Below, in pieces: positions 33,839 through 46,241 of a stretch of DNA of 64,000 nt (position 1 is the stretch's first letter; every line of letters starts with the position of its first letter). Both the position numbers and the translations under genes were made by a program. Origin of the DNA: Gonatopus flavifemur. Its lineage: Eukaryota > Arthropoda > Insecta > Hymenoptera > Dryinidae. Location of the stretch: the NCBI GenBank assembly GCA_018340375.1, contig JAFFJZ010000054.1, forward strand, positions 1,116,001 through 1,180,000, given 5' to 3'. The notes under the pieces are model-generated. The model ran no database searches and had not been told where the DNA came from. It was given only the letters and a program-made list of their open reading frames with translations.

Positions 33839-34349
33839 CCCAGCCAACAAAATCTAGGCAGCGCTTCTGGCAGTGGTGCTACACGGAAAGAACTCTGAAG
33901 CTACCGTAGTATGTGAGCCCGTCGCAATATAGTAGCTTGGCTGCCCACATACGAGCGTAGTGCCGCTGTGTACCAAAGTTGATTCGACAGTCAGCCAATG
34001 TGGTATGACGAAGCACCGAACTGAATTTGCTCCCGTGTAATACCACGATGGTATGGCTTCAGAGTTCTTTCCGTGTACCATTCACTTATACAGTTGAAAA
34101 TATTCTGTACATATATGGCTTCATTTGTGTATGGAAATAGGAGCGACTTGGTAGTATTTTTACTAGGAGCACTACTTGGTAGTGCTTCCTGATAATACTG
34201 GTAGCGCTGAGGTAGTGCTATGTTATAAATTGAATCATATATATGTTATGGTAGCATGCAGTCTCACGGTAACGGAAAAGCTACTACGTTGCTACCTCTA
34301 GCACTGCTAGTAGCGGAAACGTGAGTTTGGAAGCACTTTGCTGGCTGGG
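33839..34349. mobile_element. MITE with CCCAGCCA ends and internal GGTAGTGCT words, carrying a nested MITE
   Basis: The ends CCCAGCCAACAAA and, inverted, CCCAGCCAGCAAAG. The right half is rich in TACTTGGTAGTGC and CTACCTCTAGCAC words. The 194-bp element 33882-34075 is inserted near the left end. The external TSD is unclear. Confidence 0.6.
33882..34075. mobile_element. 194-bp MITE with TA target duplication, nested
   Basis: The ends CACGGAAAGAACTCTGAAGC and, inverted, the same 20 bases, with TA at 33880-33881 and 34076-34077. The terminal CACGGA is shared with the element at 2188-2443, suggesting related transposases. Confidence 0.85.
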
Positions 34350-35237
34350 GATAGTATCACCTCAAACGGATGAGTCATATCAATTGTATTTCCCCCGGGG
34401 CCAGATGGGTGATTATTATTATATTAAGTGAATCGTCCATGTATTCTTTTGAGAATCTGAACATTATATATTTGCATGAGCCAGGTCTAAGTGCCATTTT
34501 GTATCATCCCCGGGGGTTAACCCTGGGGAACATTTTCTGAGAATGAAACTCATTTAGTGCATCAAAATATAGTGTGTTACATATTATAAACTCATGTATG
34601 CGAGATTAGTGATGGGACTCGAGTGGGATTTTTTTAATCGAGTGACTCGCATGAAAATATGAAAAACATCGAGTTTCACTCGAGTAATCATGCAACTCGA
34701 GTGGGATTTTTTGACTCGAATGACTAGTGGGCATGGATGACTCGAGTACAGAATTTCTAGAAGAAGTAGCCTAATTGCATCGATTGATTACTTCTCATGT
34801 AACTGACCAATCATACTTTCGACTTTGGAAGGATCAACCAATAATTAAGCTATTTCACTACTTTTTTTGCCAACACTGCTCGAATGGTTTGTGAGCACAG
34901 ATAAGAGAAAATCAATTTGAATAGCATAACCACACAACGTGAGTTGATGAAAAATCGCAAATCAGGTAATCATGAAATAAGTTGCAAGTGTATTCATACA
35001 AAATTTAGGTAATAAATCATAATACCGAATTATTCTAATTGTTTAAAGCCCAGTAACTTATAATAACTTGTCATAAAACTACTGAGAAATTCTAGATTTT
35101 AACTATTGAGAAAAATTCGATCTTATGAGCATTCGGTATTGTTGTATACTATCCAAATTCATTTATACAATATATTGCACACAAGAACAAAGTCAACATT
35201 TTCGATATTCAACAAAAAATAAAGTTGAGTTTGATCA

Positions 35238-35325
35238 CCCTGGTGGGAAAATTTCAGCAAATTTTATTGAATTTCATTGATTTTATTGAATTTTATTGAA
35301 TTTTATTGAATTTTATTCACATTTT
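35238..35325. repeat. 10-bp tandem repeat (GAATTTTATT) next to a CCCTGGTGGG motif
   Basis: GAATTTTATT is repeated about four times at 35284-35323. It follows CCCTGGTGGGAAAATTTCAG at about 35240, which matches the terminus of the small element at 35704. Confidence 0.6.
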
Positions 35326-35703
35326 GGACATTAGCTTTTCATTGAAAAATAACAAAATTCAACAAAAGTTCGGTAAAATTCGGTCGAACGCGTCCATGCG
35401 CACTTTTATCTTCTCACTGTCCCAAGTCCTAAAGAAATTATGGGATTTTCCTATAGTTTCTTTATGAATTGGTACTTTTATGAGAAATTATGAAAAAAAT
35501 GACTTTTAAGAGGAATTATGAGAGATTATAAGATTATTTTCGTGAGGGGAGAAAAAGGATTGATTGGGTGATTGGAGCATATACTACTGGAGCGAGCATT
35601 GCCTATGATTTTAATACGAATGTTAACCATGAGAAAGGGAGGATCGACTTTTAGGGAGTTTTCTCTCTTTTCATCCAATGAGATTTGAACAGAGATAGCA
35701 CTG

Positions 35704-35765
35704 CCCTGGTGGGAAAATTTTACTTAAAATCTCTGAAAATTTCAGTGAAATTTTTTCCACCAGGG
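35704..35765. mobile_element. 62-bp palindromic element with CCCTGGTGG ends
   Basis: CCCTGGTGGGAAAATTTTAC at the left and AAATTTTTTCCACCAGGG at the right form a near-perfect hairpin. Related termini are seen at 35240 and at the insertion 14928-15426. No TSD seen. Confidence 0.6.
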
Positions 35766-35806
35766 TACTTAAAAGTCAGATCTTTCATTCAATCTTCATA
35801 CCACAA

Positions 35807-35975
35807 CAGAGCTGCCAGATGGGCAGAATTATTGAGGGGAAGTGTACCCCCACTATCGTCCCATGTATATGAGTTACATAATTGTGCATAGGTTTCGTAT
35901 AGATGTGAGATTATGCATATGAAAAATAGTGGGAACACTATTCCCCTCAATAATTCTACCCATCTGGCAGCTCTG
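35807..35975. mobile_element. 169-bp non-autonomous hAT element nested in the 1.87-kb element
   Basis: The ends CAGAGCTGCCAGATGGGCAG and, inverted, CAGAGCTGCCAGATGGGTAG, continuing into AATTATTGAGGGGAA. TACCACAA is duplicated at 35799-35806 and 35976-35983. Confidence 0.93.
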
Positions 35976-36578
35976 TACCACAAGAGAACACGAAGTTACA
36001 AAGGACGTACAATAGAGGTGAATTGAACGGCTGGACATTTGATGGTCCAGTGGATGTTCCATGAACGTGAAAGTACGTACAATGGACCTAAATTTCACCT
36101 AAGAGGTCTGTGTTCTCTTGGGGTATCAACCTAACCACATTTCTTCGTAGCCTTTGATCGCTCCAATAGTATATGATCTAAGATTGGGTGCATTTTTTTT
36201 TGTTATATATTTTCATATTCTAATATTTTATACATATAATATACACATGAATAATATCGTATAGATATTTTATAGATATATGAAATATTCCGTACTGTGT
36301 GGGTACCATGTGACTCGAATGAGTTTTTGGACTCGAGTAAGTTTTTGGATTCGAGTGAATTTTTGGACTCGAGTAACGAGTGAACTCGGCATTAAAGAAT
36401 TTGACTCGAGTCCGACTCGAAACCATTTTACTCGAGTCACTCGAGTGAACAACCACTCGAGTCCCATCACTATGCGAGATTATGAGGGAAATGCTGATTT
36501 CGAATGACTTAAAATCAAGGATAGCAATGGAAATCTGAACCTACAAGGTTAGCTGGTAGAGAATAATATGATAGTAAA

Positions 36579-36796
36579 GGGTGGGACTTCAATACACCGA
36601 ATTCTCTCTGCACCGAAAATTCATGTTCCGAACGCTGATAGACCAAAGGATCATTATGCCGAATGTATTCGATTCGATCAAAACTGCAATTCCTTGTACA
36701 TTCTACAAGAATGAGAGATCTGATTGCTTTCGGTCTATCAGCATTCGGAATATGAATTCTCGATACAATGAGCATTCGGTGTATTGAAGGCCCGCC
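36579..36796. mobile_element. palindromic MITE of about 218 bp
   Basis: GGGTGGGACTTCAATACACC at the left and GGTGTATTGAAGGCCCGCC at the right are inverted copies. The inner arms match at CCGAACGCTGATAGACC and GGTCTATCAGCATTCGG. The target site is unclear. Confidence 0.7.
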
Positions 36797-36924
36797 ATAG
36801 TGAAGGTGTACAGAGGAAAAGTAATTTCATCAGTGATTATCCAAAATTGAACGACATAAAAACCCAACTGCATACAAGAATCTCAAATGAATTCTGAAAG
36901 AAGAACTCTTGAAGAACTCCTGTA

Positions 36925-37080
36925 GAATACAAAGTGTTCCAAAAGCATTTCAAAGGACTCGATTCGTCAGACATTTGCGAGTTCCATTAAAATTCTATTA
37001 GACTTCTCCGAGAATTTCAACGGAACTCGCAAATGTCTGACGAATTGAATTTGCTCCAAACTCTTTGAGAACACTTTGCG
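36925..37080. repeat. hairpin with a perfect inner stem
   Basis: GTCAGACATTTGCGAGTTCC at 36967-36986 is perfectly inverted at 37021-37040. Matching CAAAGTGTTC words at the outer edges extend the hairpin to about 150 bases. The microsatellite begins just after it. Confidence 0.75.
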
Positions 37081-37089
37081 TCCACGTTT

Positions 37090-37313
<224 letters not shown>

Positions 37314-37680
37314 AAGAAAGAGAGGGCGTTTCATGAATCATTAATTTATATTGTTATCACGATTAGGAGAGTAACGGAACAAAGAATACAGAAGATCTGT
37401 TTATAAATACTTTAATACATTCATTAACTCATTAAAATGTCTCATATTCTAACAAATTTACAAAAACATAACAAGGAACCAGTTTGTGATAAAGATAGAA
37501 AAGAGTTGGTTTAAAATTCCATAGATTCCATAGTGTTAAAATATTTAATACATGAGTACGAAAATCAATATCCCTTATTTGAGATACAATTTGTATTAAT
37601 ACTTTTAGTTCTTATAAATATTCAATTGATACAATCATTAATATTTTTGGGTCATTATATCAAGCATTAATGAATCTCCA

Positions 37681-40222
37681 CACTGAGAAAAAAAATGTTT
37701 TGAACCGATGAATTTTTCTTTGAGTCTAAGAAATGAATTCATCCAATGGTATCTGTGGAGTTATTGCATCAACTTCATTTAATATGTGCTTCACACGGAA
37801 GTGGTGGGATCATTAATTGGAATATGAGATACTTAGGATTGATGAAAAAGTTATTGGATGGAAAATTTTGATTTTCGAATTCATGGAATAGAATTTGATT
37901 CAATGAATTATGCATTTGATGGGCAAAAGCCATTCATAACACTGTAGGTAATAACCAACTGTAGTGCCAAAATGATCATTTCTCCTTTCAATAAAATATT
38001 TAATTATTTGAATAAAAAAAGTTTTCAAATAGGAAAATATCAATATAAATGATATAAATATCCCTTGCATTCGAAATAAAATGTTTTCATGAATATGAAA
38101 TGAAAATTTTCTGTAAATAAATCAATATTTGAAACAATGAATATTCTTCCCTATCTAAGAAATTGTTTCATAGAATGTACAAAGAGATTTTCTACTCCTT
38201 CAGAGAACTTATTGATATAAATAAATCTCTCTTCGAATCAATGAAATTCATTTTGATTGGATGAATGATATTTTACAAAATTCCCAAAATAACAAGAAAT
38301 GAGCAGGAGTCAGAGCATTCGCGCAAGGGCGGAGCCAACAACCTTCCTAGTTCCTGTGTAATCTGTAATTTATTTGAAACAATTGGATTATGCGATCACA
38401 TGGTTAATATGATCAAGAAGTTCGAAGAAACTGTTTTTCTCTGCGATCAAGTCATACCCAATAAACATTTTTGGATCAGTCTTTTGGATCAATCTAAAAG
38501 ATATCTAAAAGAGATCTAAAAGATGTCTTATGCAACAAATTTAGATATGTTTAAGACATCTTGCAGAAAGACATCTTTTAGAAATCTAAAGGACATCTTG
38601 GAGGAAGACATCTAAAACATATCTAAATTTGTTGCATAAGACATCTTTTAGATCTCTGTTAGATATCTTTTAGAGTGTTCCGGAAGACTTCCATAGAAAT
38701 TTTTATTGGGTATCCGTTGATGATGTTCGATGCCGGAACCTGAAAGAAATATTTATTAGGACGGAACATTACTTACTATAGGTTTACGGTGAATTAGTTC
38801 TTTATATGCAAACTGTACTGCAGGACGATAGCTTGTGAGAAAGCATTGCCACCTTCTGAGAAGTAAACGCAATTTGTCGGAGTGAATTCAATACATTTTT
38901 ATTTCAAAGACATATTTCTTTGTTCCAATGAATTCATAAATTCGATCGATCTATCCGGTTTATGGACTCGATGAAACCTTTATTCGCAAAAAGCACTGGA
39001 ATTTTGCAGAATGTATAAAATTTTGACCTCATCAAACGTAGTATTGACGAGAATAATCAGGTTGACAGTTTATTGACTAGAATCCTTCTTCAATCATAAA
39101 TGAAAATTTTCAATGAGCTAATTTTTTAGATGTTACTGAAGTTTGAATCGTTTATTGAAACTAATTAACCATCGAATAAGATGATATTCAACTATTAAAG
39201 CCCAACAATCTTGCAGTACATTATTTGAACGATGTTTCTTGTGGCAAAGAATTCATTCGAAAAGATATGTAACCATGATTTATCAGATTTCGTGAGTTTT
39301 GATTTTCGTTTTGTTTCTATAAACGATTCAAACTCCGAGAACCCATTTATTAGCATGAATAAAATAGCTCCATCTGATTTGAATTCCCAAATCATGGGTT
39401 ATAATACTTCATTTTATTGATTTCAAAACTATCCAAACCATCATTGTTCATATGAAATCTGTTCTATAAAATAGATTTTATCCAAAGAAATTGCTCTGAA
39501 GTTTGAACAGAAGAAGTATCTCCTTGTGATCATGAATTTAGTTTTCTGTTAAAAAAATAGAACTCTCGGAATTAAAATTCACAACTATTCGGTATATGAT
39601 TTGATTTTATTATCCGAACAAAACCACTTGTATTCAAATGAATGAGATTATTATACTCTCAACTGTACCGGTTTATGAATAACAGTATTCTTGGTCCTAT
39701 AACTTCATGTTCTTGAATATAATAATTATTTTATCAACCTGATCTTGCGTTGTTTTTCTCATGATGGGAGGAGTTCATCATTCGTAAGCCATGTCTATTC
39801 ATTTTATGAAATATATTTTCACTTGGAGTCAATAATTATTTTGGTGAAGGAAACAATAATCATGTCAAATACATGATTGTTAAGAATTTCAAATACTGAG
39901 TATAATCAACCTCGATTTCTACGCGAAACTTTACGTTACAAAATTGAAGTTGTATTTCATTGATTTTCACTTTGGAATTCATCAAATCAGAGTCATAAAT
40001 CAGATAAAAGATGATATTGACAAAAATAATTAGTTATTCAGTCAATAGAGTGAATTTTTAATTTCAAAAAATAAATTTCAATGGGCTGATTTGATAGTAC
40101 GAATGAAACGACTTTTTATGTCTATGAAATTATTTTAGAGTCAAAAAGACGTTTATTGAATGCAATGAAATGGGAATCAATGAAATCAATTTCATTAATT
40201 CCAAGAATTTTTTTTCTCAGTG
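37681..40222. mobile_element. 2.5-kb non-coding element with CACTGAGAAAAAAA ends
   Basis: CACTGAGAAAAAAAATG at the left is inverted at the right as ATTTTTTTTCTCAGTG. The interior is AT-rich with no gene and a nested MITE at 38457-38710. A 20-base word like TTTGAATCGTTTATTGAAAC occurs at 39142 and, inverted, near 39312. No clear TSD, so the ends are only moderately certain. Confidence 0.5.
38457..38710. mobile_element. 254-bp MITE with TA target duplication
   Basis: The ends CCCAATAAACATTT and, inverted, CCCAATAAAAATTT, with TA at 38455-38456 and 38711-38712. The arms share AAAAGATGTCTTATGCAACA in inverted form and are filled with GACATCTTTTAGA words, as at 13750-14035. Confidence 0.82.
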
Positions 40223-40309
40223 CAACAGTATCTGAAAATTATACATCAAATAAGGTAGTACAAAAGTTAAATAAAATTTATATCATTGCATTACTTGAAT
40301 ATGCCGAAG

Positions 40310-40425
40310 AGTTTAAATAGCGACATGCGATACCATTGGATGAAATAAGAGGTAAGATGTTTTCCTCTATGACTTCTCTTCCTATATAATCACATCGCAT
40401 GCATGTAATTTCACCTCAATGCTCG
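40310..40425. mobile_element. small palindromic element, GCATGCGAT family, copy 1
   Basis: CGACATGCGATACCATTGGA at the left and, inverted, CATGCGATGTGATTATATAG at the right. A CATTGGATGAAATAAG block is shared with the copy at 41050-41190. Confidence 0.55.
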
Positions 40426-40852
40426 ATACTCCATCCTGCATAGCAAAGCAAAGCACACCACATCAGGAAGTTTGAAAAAAGTTCTTGAGAATTCATAATG
40501 AATTTTTTTGAATTCCAATTGACTCTCTATGAACTTCCCTTGAACTAGTGTGCTTTACGGAACGAAATTTCAGCTCCAAGTTACTGAAAATATTAAAAAA
40601 GAGAAAAAAAAAACATAGGCCGGAGGGAGCACCACGTGTTACTAGTCATGCGCCAGTCATCGAAATACTTACCCATTTTTTTGGGGTTTAATTTCATTAG
40701 CGTCACTTGAATTTCTTTTGGTTAATTTGTTCAACATTCCATTCCTATTGTTTACAGAATTATTCACTCATTTTTATACATAAATTACTACCCCACCCCT
40801 TAGTCAATTTATGATCATAAGAGAAATGTTGTTCCCGCTTCTAAAAGTTTTA

Positions 40853-40990
40853 GGCCTCTCTCCCATGGAGCGGATAAGTGCAACGCGGAACTCATGAGAT
40901 TGGTTGATTCGTAGTTTTATTTGGAAATACCTAGGAATCAATCAATCTCATGCGTTCCGCGTTGCGCTTTTCCGCTCCATGGGAGAGGCC
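40853..40990. mobile_element. 138-bp palindrome with GGCCTCTCCCATGGAGCGG ends
   Basis: GGCCTCTCCCATGGAGCGGA and its inverse at the right continue through GCAACGCGGAAC and ATGAGATTG with few mismatches around a ~30-base loop. The target site is not evident. Confidence 0.75.
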
Positions 40991-41049
40991 CCTTAAACAT
41001 CAAGAATAAGGTAATATCGGTTTCCATAAATCACATGTTTCCATAAATA

Positions 41050-41190
41050 AGAAAGCCCAATTACATGCGTGCGTTTGCTGCATGCGATATCATTGGATGA
41101 AATAAGTTGTAAGGTTTTCCCCTGGGACTTCTCTTTCCATCTAATGACATCGCATGCAGGAAACGCACGCATATAATTTCACCCTTGAGC
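41050..41190. mobile_element. small palindromic element, GCATGCGAT family, copy 2
   Basis: TGCGTGCGTTTGCTGCATGC at the left and, inverted, TGCGTGCGTTTCCTGCATGC at the right. The interior GATATCATTGGATGAAATAA is shared with 40310-40425. Confidence 0.65.
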
Positions 41191-41214
41191 TTACTACGCA
41201 TCAAAGAGTACGTT

Positions 41215-41690
41215 CAGGGTATCCTGTAGTTTCTAGAGTTACTCCCTGTCTCTACCAATTTTACTCAAAATTAATTGATTGTAATGGTTAGAAAGATCTA
41301 GTAACTCTAAGTACTATGGGATACTCTGAGGGCCTTAGGCTGGCCTGCCATCCCGAGTGAAAACAAGTCGGTCTGGTGGAGATCACTGGGCGATCAATTG
41401 TCCAAGTATGGCCAATAAGACAATCCCATACGTTGGGCAGATGGGAATGAATCGCTCATGAGTATGGCACTCGTATAGCTCCAGGTACTCGAAAAAACTC
41501 GAAAAACAGAGACTTGAGCCATACGAGTGCCATACTCATGAGCGATTCATTCCCATCTGCCCAACGTATGGGATTGTCTTATTGGCCATACTTGGACAAT
41601 TGATCGCCCAGTGATCTCCACCAGACCGACTTGTTTTCACTCGGGATGTCAGGCCAGCCTGAGGCCTCAAGAGTATCCCATAGTACTATG
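41215..41690. mobile_element. near-perfect palindrome of about 378 bp beside a smaller inverted repeat
   Basis: The left arm from 41310 (AGTACTATGGGATACTC) and the right arm ending 41687 match almost base for base for about 165 bases. The loop is about 35 bases (41480-41515). The outer word recurs a third time, decayed, as CAGGGTATCCTGTAGTTTC at 41217. The near-identity of the arms implies recent origin or correction between arms. Confidence 0.8.
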
Positions 41691-43959
41691 ACTGTAACTG
41701 ACTTTTTCAATTAAAAAAATTGACTTTTTTGTGAAAAATGGTGTATTTTTGTTTAGTCCTGGAACGCAACCCCCGATTTCCCATAAGACCAATGTTTTTT
41801 TATACGCGGTTTTTTTTACACGCGTATTAACGGATTAACCGCGTATAACGAGGGACGCCTGTATATGACATTGAATTCACGTTTTCACATCATATACTTT
41901 TTTGTCATTTAATTGCGTTCATCTCCGAAATCATGGGTTGTATTAGTAGATCTGATAGGTGGAAATTGAAGGGAGGGTTTGTGTTCTCCCAATTGGACTA
42001 TCAAGCATTTCAATACATCTCGCCATTTTTGAGATATAACAGGAGATTTAGAAAAAAAACACGAACTTCCGAAATGTTGAGCTCTTTGCAGCACATGTTA
42101 ATCTAATTCAATCGGACTGAGGTTTCACATACTTTATTTTGATGAGAATTGAAACCCATTTAGGAGGTGAGAGCACAGAAATTGGGAAATATTCGAAATA
42201 AGGGCCACCCTCTTATATACACACCCCTGTGCAATCATATATGTGACATATTTTATAGATACATGGAGTATTTTGTTTTGTGCAGGAATATTCATGAAAC
42301 ATGAATTTTTAACGCCATTCCCAGAACTAAAATTGAACGTCTGTTCAAATATGATAAATAACGTAACAGACACAATCGAATTCATTAGTCGTATATTCAT
42401 CAATCTTTTTTGAAGAAGAGAGGTCTGAAAACAAAGAATAGCTTTGACAGGAAATCGAATAATTCAAACACAGAAATGTTGATCAGAGCTATAAATACAT
42501 GTTCGAATAGATGATACTGGTGGTCGTGTTTAAAAAGAAAATCATTGCATCAATGTATTAGAGGTATCCATTCCTTACCTTAAAAAAAATGAAGAAACAT
42601 AATTTCTGCGTATCTTTCGGGCCTTCTACAGTGGTGATTTTGATAATTATTATTGCGGTAAGATCTGTGATGATAGTTTAAAGTTATATACTTCTTTATT
42701 GTAACGGTTATGAAAGAATTCTCCTGACTTGTGTGACTGTACACTTTGAAAAATTTCCACGAGGAGATTTCCATATTCTTGACCTACCGATAAGAAGAAT
42801 TTCCTTGATCCAAGTAATATTTTCTCTAGATTAGCAAATTTTACTCGAACCAAGGAAATTTTCCTTGTGGGTGGGCCAAGAATACGTTGCTTTCCTCAAC
42901 CATAACCCAACCTGAAAGCGAATATCCACATGATATTAAATCAATACCAAACTGATCGATTTTTATTGAATTTTGATGCCGTTCCAATACACTACATATA
43001 AATTCGATATCAAATCGAAGGTCGACAGATTTCAATTTCCGGCTGGGAAAAAAACATTTCTGCATGTGTATACTGAAACAATGTGAGCGGTTGAGTTGAA
43101 TCACATTCCAGATAGCGTACCTACTTCAAAAGCATTTGAAAAGAGTTCACAAGAACTCTTGACAAATTTTTTTTTATTTTTTTGGAGGGAGTGTACTACA
43201 TAGAAAGTTACACTAGTGAAAAAACATTCTACGTATAACCCATGTTCAATTATTGAAGAATACGTAAGTACTGTTAACCCGCAAAGCACGCTGGTCTCGT
43301 TGAGGTCATGTAGAATTCTTTGTGAATTCATTGTGGCATTCTCTAAGAGTTCCCGTTATGACGGTTTAAAATGAGTTCTTGATGAATCTAGGTCTTCGGA
43401 ATCAATTCTTACTCAGATGACATGTAAGCTTGTCATAAATCTGTTAGACTTTTCGTTCGATTGCTTCTGGCTTGTTATTGACAACTTCGTCAGAGTGAGA
43501 TTGCAATAACTCTACTGCAAGGGTTTTGTAAGCTTAAACCCTTGTCGTGTGTCAACTAGTAACCTTCCATCAATCTTGTTACAAGCCTGCCTTACAACAT
43601 TGCCACAAGATTAAATTGCTATCTGGGTAAAGAGTTCTCAAGAATTCATTATAAATTCTTTTGGAACTGACATAACATGAGTTATTTTTGAACACGCTCG
43701 CGGTGCGTAAAAAATTCCATGGAAAGACGTATATACATTGAAAGGAAGCGTCTAGTTGAATATTTGACAGCTTGGACTTTTAGTCACTGTAAATAAAAGA
43801 TTAGATACGCCAACTGAATTTTATTTGTTACAACTAAATTTTTTATTCCCATTGAATCAATCATTTCACTCATATTTCAGACAACTAGACTTGTATTCAG
43901 CCCAGCTGAAATGTAGCCAGCGTAAATAAAAATCTAGCTGCGGCAATTAACACTTAGTT
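41691..43959. other. 2.3-kb stretch without a recognised gene
   Basis: AT-rich, short frames only. Pieces resembling the ~75-bp hairpin (AAAAGAGTTCxxAAGAACTC) occur near 43135 and 43630. Nothing else identified. Confidence 0.35.
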
Positions 43960-44185
43960 ATCCCAGCTAGGTACCTTTCTCTTAAAATGCGGTGTCCCAG
44001 AATCCAAGATCCCGAAATGAAAATGTTCAAAAAGTCCAAGAGTCGAAAATGTATCAATTAGTATTATAAATTTCCAGTGGGCCTGAAGCGAGTCATGAAT
44101 CATTCTATTCCAGACTCGTGAAGCCTCATAACATTTTCATTTCGGGACTTTCAACTCTGCGACATCGGACTTTCGGGCTCCTGAA
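43960..44185. repeat. inverted repeat with CCCGAAATGAAAATGTT arms
   Basis: GATCCCGAAATGAAAATGTT at about 44008 and AACATTTTCATTTCGGGA at about 44130 are inverted copies. CCCGAAAG-like words nearby extend the similarity loosely. Confidence 0.5.
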
Positions 44186-44585
44186 ATTCTATCTTGATGA
44201 AAATTAATATGGGATGTTCAATTCGAACAGTACCTATCAGGTCATATGTCGCCATGCATGAGAACTTGTGCTATATTTTCAGTTCAACCATATAAATTCA
44301 TAATCGAAATTGTCACTCAAATTCACATAAATTATTCATGCGCTGAAATTTGAATTGTTTATCGAAACAAATTTATAATGAGAATGTGACAAAATCGAGT
44401 GTGATATTCATGACAATGCTCGAGATTCACTTTTTCAGTGATGAATGTTGGTCAAATATCATTCAGAAGAAATGAAGACTTACACATTGTAGTAATTTTA
44501 TATTCGATTACAAGTTGATTCCGATATGAATGATTAGAAGAAAAAACTCTGCCAATTGGCACATGGCTTCTTCCTTCCTAATCAA

Positions 44586-44945
44586 CCAATTATGATGAAA
44601 CTTTTGGAAATATCGTCCACCAATGCGGATTGCTGGAATCTCTTTTTCCATATTTCTCAACCGATTCGATGAACCACTATCGGATCATAACTAGAACGTA
44701 GTATAAGTTTCATTGCAATCAGATAACAGGGAGCGAAAACAGGTGCTTGTCCCAAATTCACAATTTCTGATAACATATTTCCTTTCTGTCTCCCGTTTGT
44801 TGGTAAGAAGCGGGTTGAAACTTATATGGGACCACTATTAGCACTGCTTAAAACTGTAGTGAAAATTTCTTAACGATCGGATGATAGGACCGGAAGATAT
44901 CCGCATGACAGCGGCATTTACGGAATTTTCAAATAATACCGTATA
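44586..44945. repeat. dispersed repeat, copy related to 54230-54590
   Basis: It shares ordered blocks with 54230-54590: TTGAAACTTATATGGGACCA, a GTxGTGAAAATTTC block, CGATCGGATGATAGGACCGG and AAGATATCCGC. Family unknown; no terminal repeats found. Confidence 0.6.
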
Positions 44946-44961
44946 ACTAACCCTGCACATA

Positions 44962-45258
44962 CACGGAAAAAAATAATCTGCCCATTCAACCACAATAGTA
45001 ATTATTTTTACCACAAATTGGACTAAAATTTGGGACAGGTACAAAGCTTAGTAACGTAGAATACAAGCTTCACATATAATATAAAGCAAAACGATATATT
45101 TGTAACCAGATCACCAGTAACACTTGAAACTCATTGTGGTAAAGTATACCACAAAAATTGAGTTGAATGTATCCAGATATTGTCATAGTGTTTAGTACAC
45201 ATTTGGAGTAGAAATTACCACAAATTTTTGATGAACATGAAAAAAATTTTTTCCTACC
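44962..45258. mobile_element. possible MITE with CACGGAAAAAAATAAT end
   Basis: The left end TACACGGAAAAAAATAATC resembles the CACGGA termini at 2188 and 33882. TACCACAAAxTTG words recur in both orientations. A decayed right end, AAAAAAATTTTTTCC, lies near 45255. Confidence 0.4.
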
Positions 45259-45844
45259 TTCTTACCGTACTCACTGTCGGTAAGTATTTAGGATAACATA
45301 GGTTAGGATTTAGGATGTTATGCTTTTCTCTATTCGAGAAATTTTCATTCCTTGGAGAGATTCGAAACCAGCCTACCTAACCTATCACCTACCTAAAGAA
45401 CCGATCCTAACAGTTTGAGCTAACACGCGATACGATTATATAGTAGATAACTGTCACTTATGGTCATAATGTTACAACGTCTGATATATTATAAAAACAT
45501 TTAATGTATTATAACTGAGGATGGTACATGTATCAACGTTTTCAGCATATACTCGTATTAATTCGTTTTATTGATTGATCTGAGCAGTTTGCAGGAGTTC
45601 ATTGTTCACTCGAGCGAAATTATTGATATATTTATAAATGTTTTCTTTTTATCATATCACTTTATACAAGCTGATTCATAATTTAGTTCATGGACTGAAG
45701 TTCAATGAAATCAAATAAATTTCTTAGTTGATAAATGTCTATTAGATTCGATATCAAATACAATATTTATTTCCATAAATTGAGGAATGTTTTAAAACAT
45801 CTCACATTAATACTTCGCGTTATTGAACTCATTTCACTGCACGA
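45259..45844. other. gene-free AT-rich stretch
   Basis: A TAGGATAACATAGGTTAGGA block near 45290 is echoed by CCTAACCTATCACCTACC near 45380. Otherwise nothing recognised. Confidence 0.35.
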
Positions 45845-46115
45845 ATTTACTTTACTCATGGATCTTGGGGATCGCTGAATACGAATTTGTTGTCAAAAAA
45901 CCGAAAATCCAGAAGGCGGATTCAATATGGCGGACGAAAATTACAAAAAGCCATCAGATTTGCTTGAAACGCAGTACTAGGGGTTTTTTTGGGTCGCTGA
46001 TCACAAATCCGTTATCGAAATTCCGAACCCCAAAATGGTGTATCCAATATTGCAGACAAAATTGCGAAAATTCTTCGGATTCCCTTCAAACTCGGGTCTG
46101 TACAGCCAAATAATG
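45845..46115. repeat. ~100-bp dispersed repeat modules, two copies
   Basis: GGGGATCGCTGAATACGAAT followed by TTCAATATGGCGGACGAAAA, then GGGTCGCTGATCACAAATCC followed by TGTATCCAATATTGCAGAC, about 120 bases apart. Same family as 31090-31250 and 31430-31600. Confidence 0.65.
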
Positions 46116-46241
46116 CCTGCCTTGGGTCATTCAGCCGCAAGTCCCTATATAATGCAGAATGAACACAACAATTTCATTTGAAATCATTTTTGTATTTCCA
46201 ATCATTCAAATAAGTACATCATATATGACTTTAAACAAGTT

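Larger units (their letters stand above)
34607..36472. mobile_element. 1.87-kb non-autonomous hAT element with ACTCGAG subterminal repeats
   Basis: The ends TAGTGATGGGACTCGAGTGG and its perfect inverse. TGCGAGAT is duplicated at 34599-34606 and 36473-36480. Many ACTCGAGT words lie in the first 140 and last 180 bases, as expected for subterminal transposase-binding repeats of hAT elements. No hAT transposase is encoded. Other small elements (35704-35765 and 35807-35975) lie inside. Confidence 0.93.
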
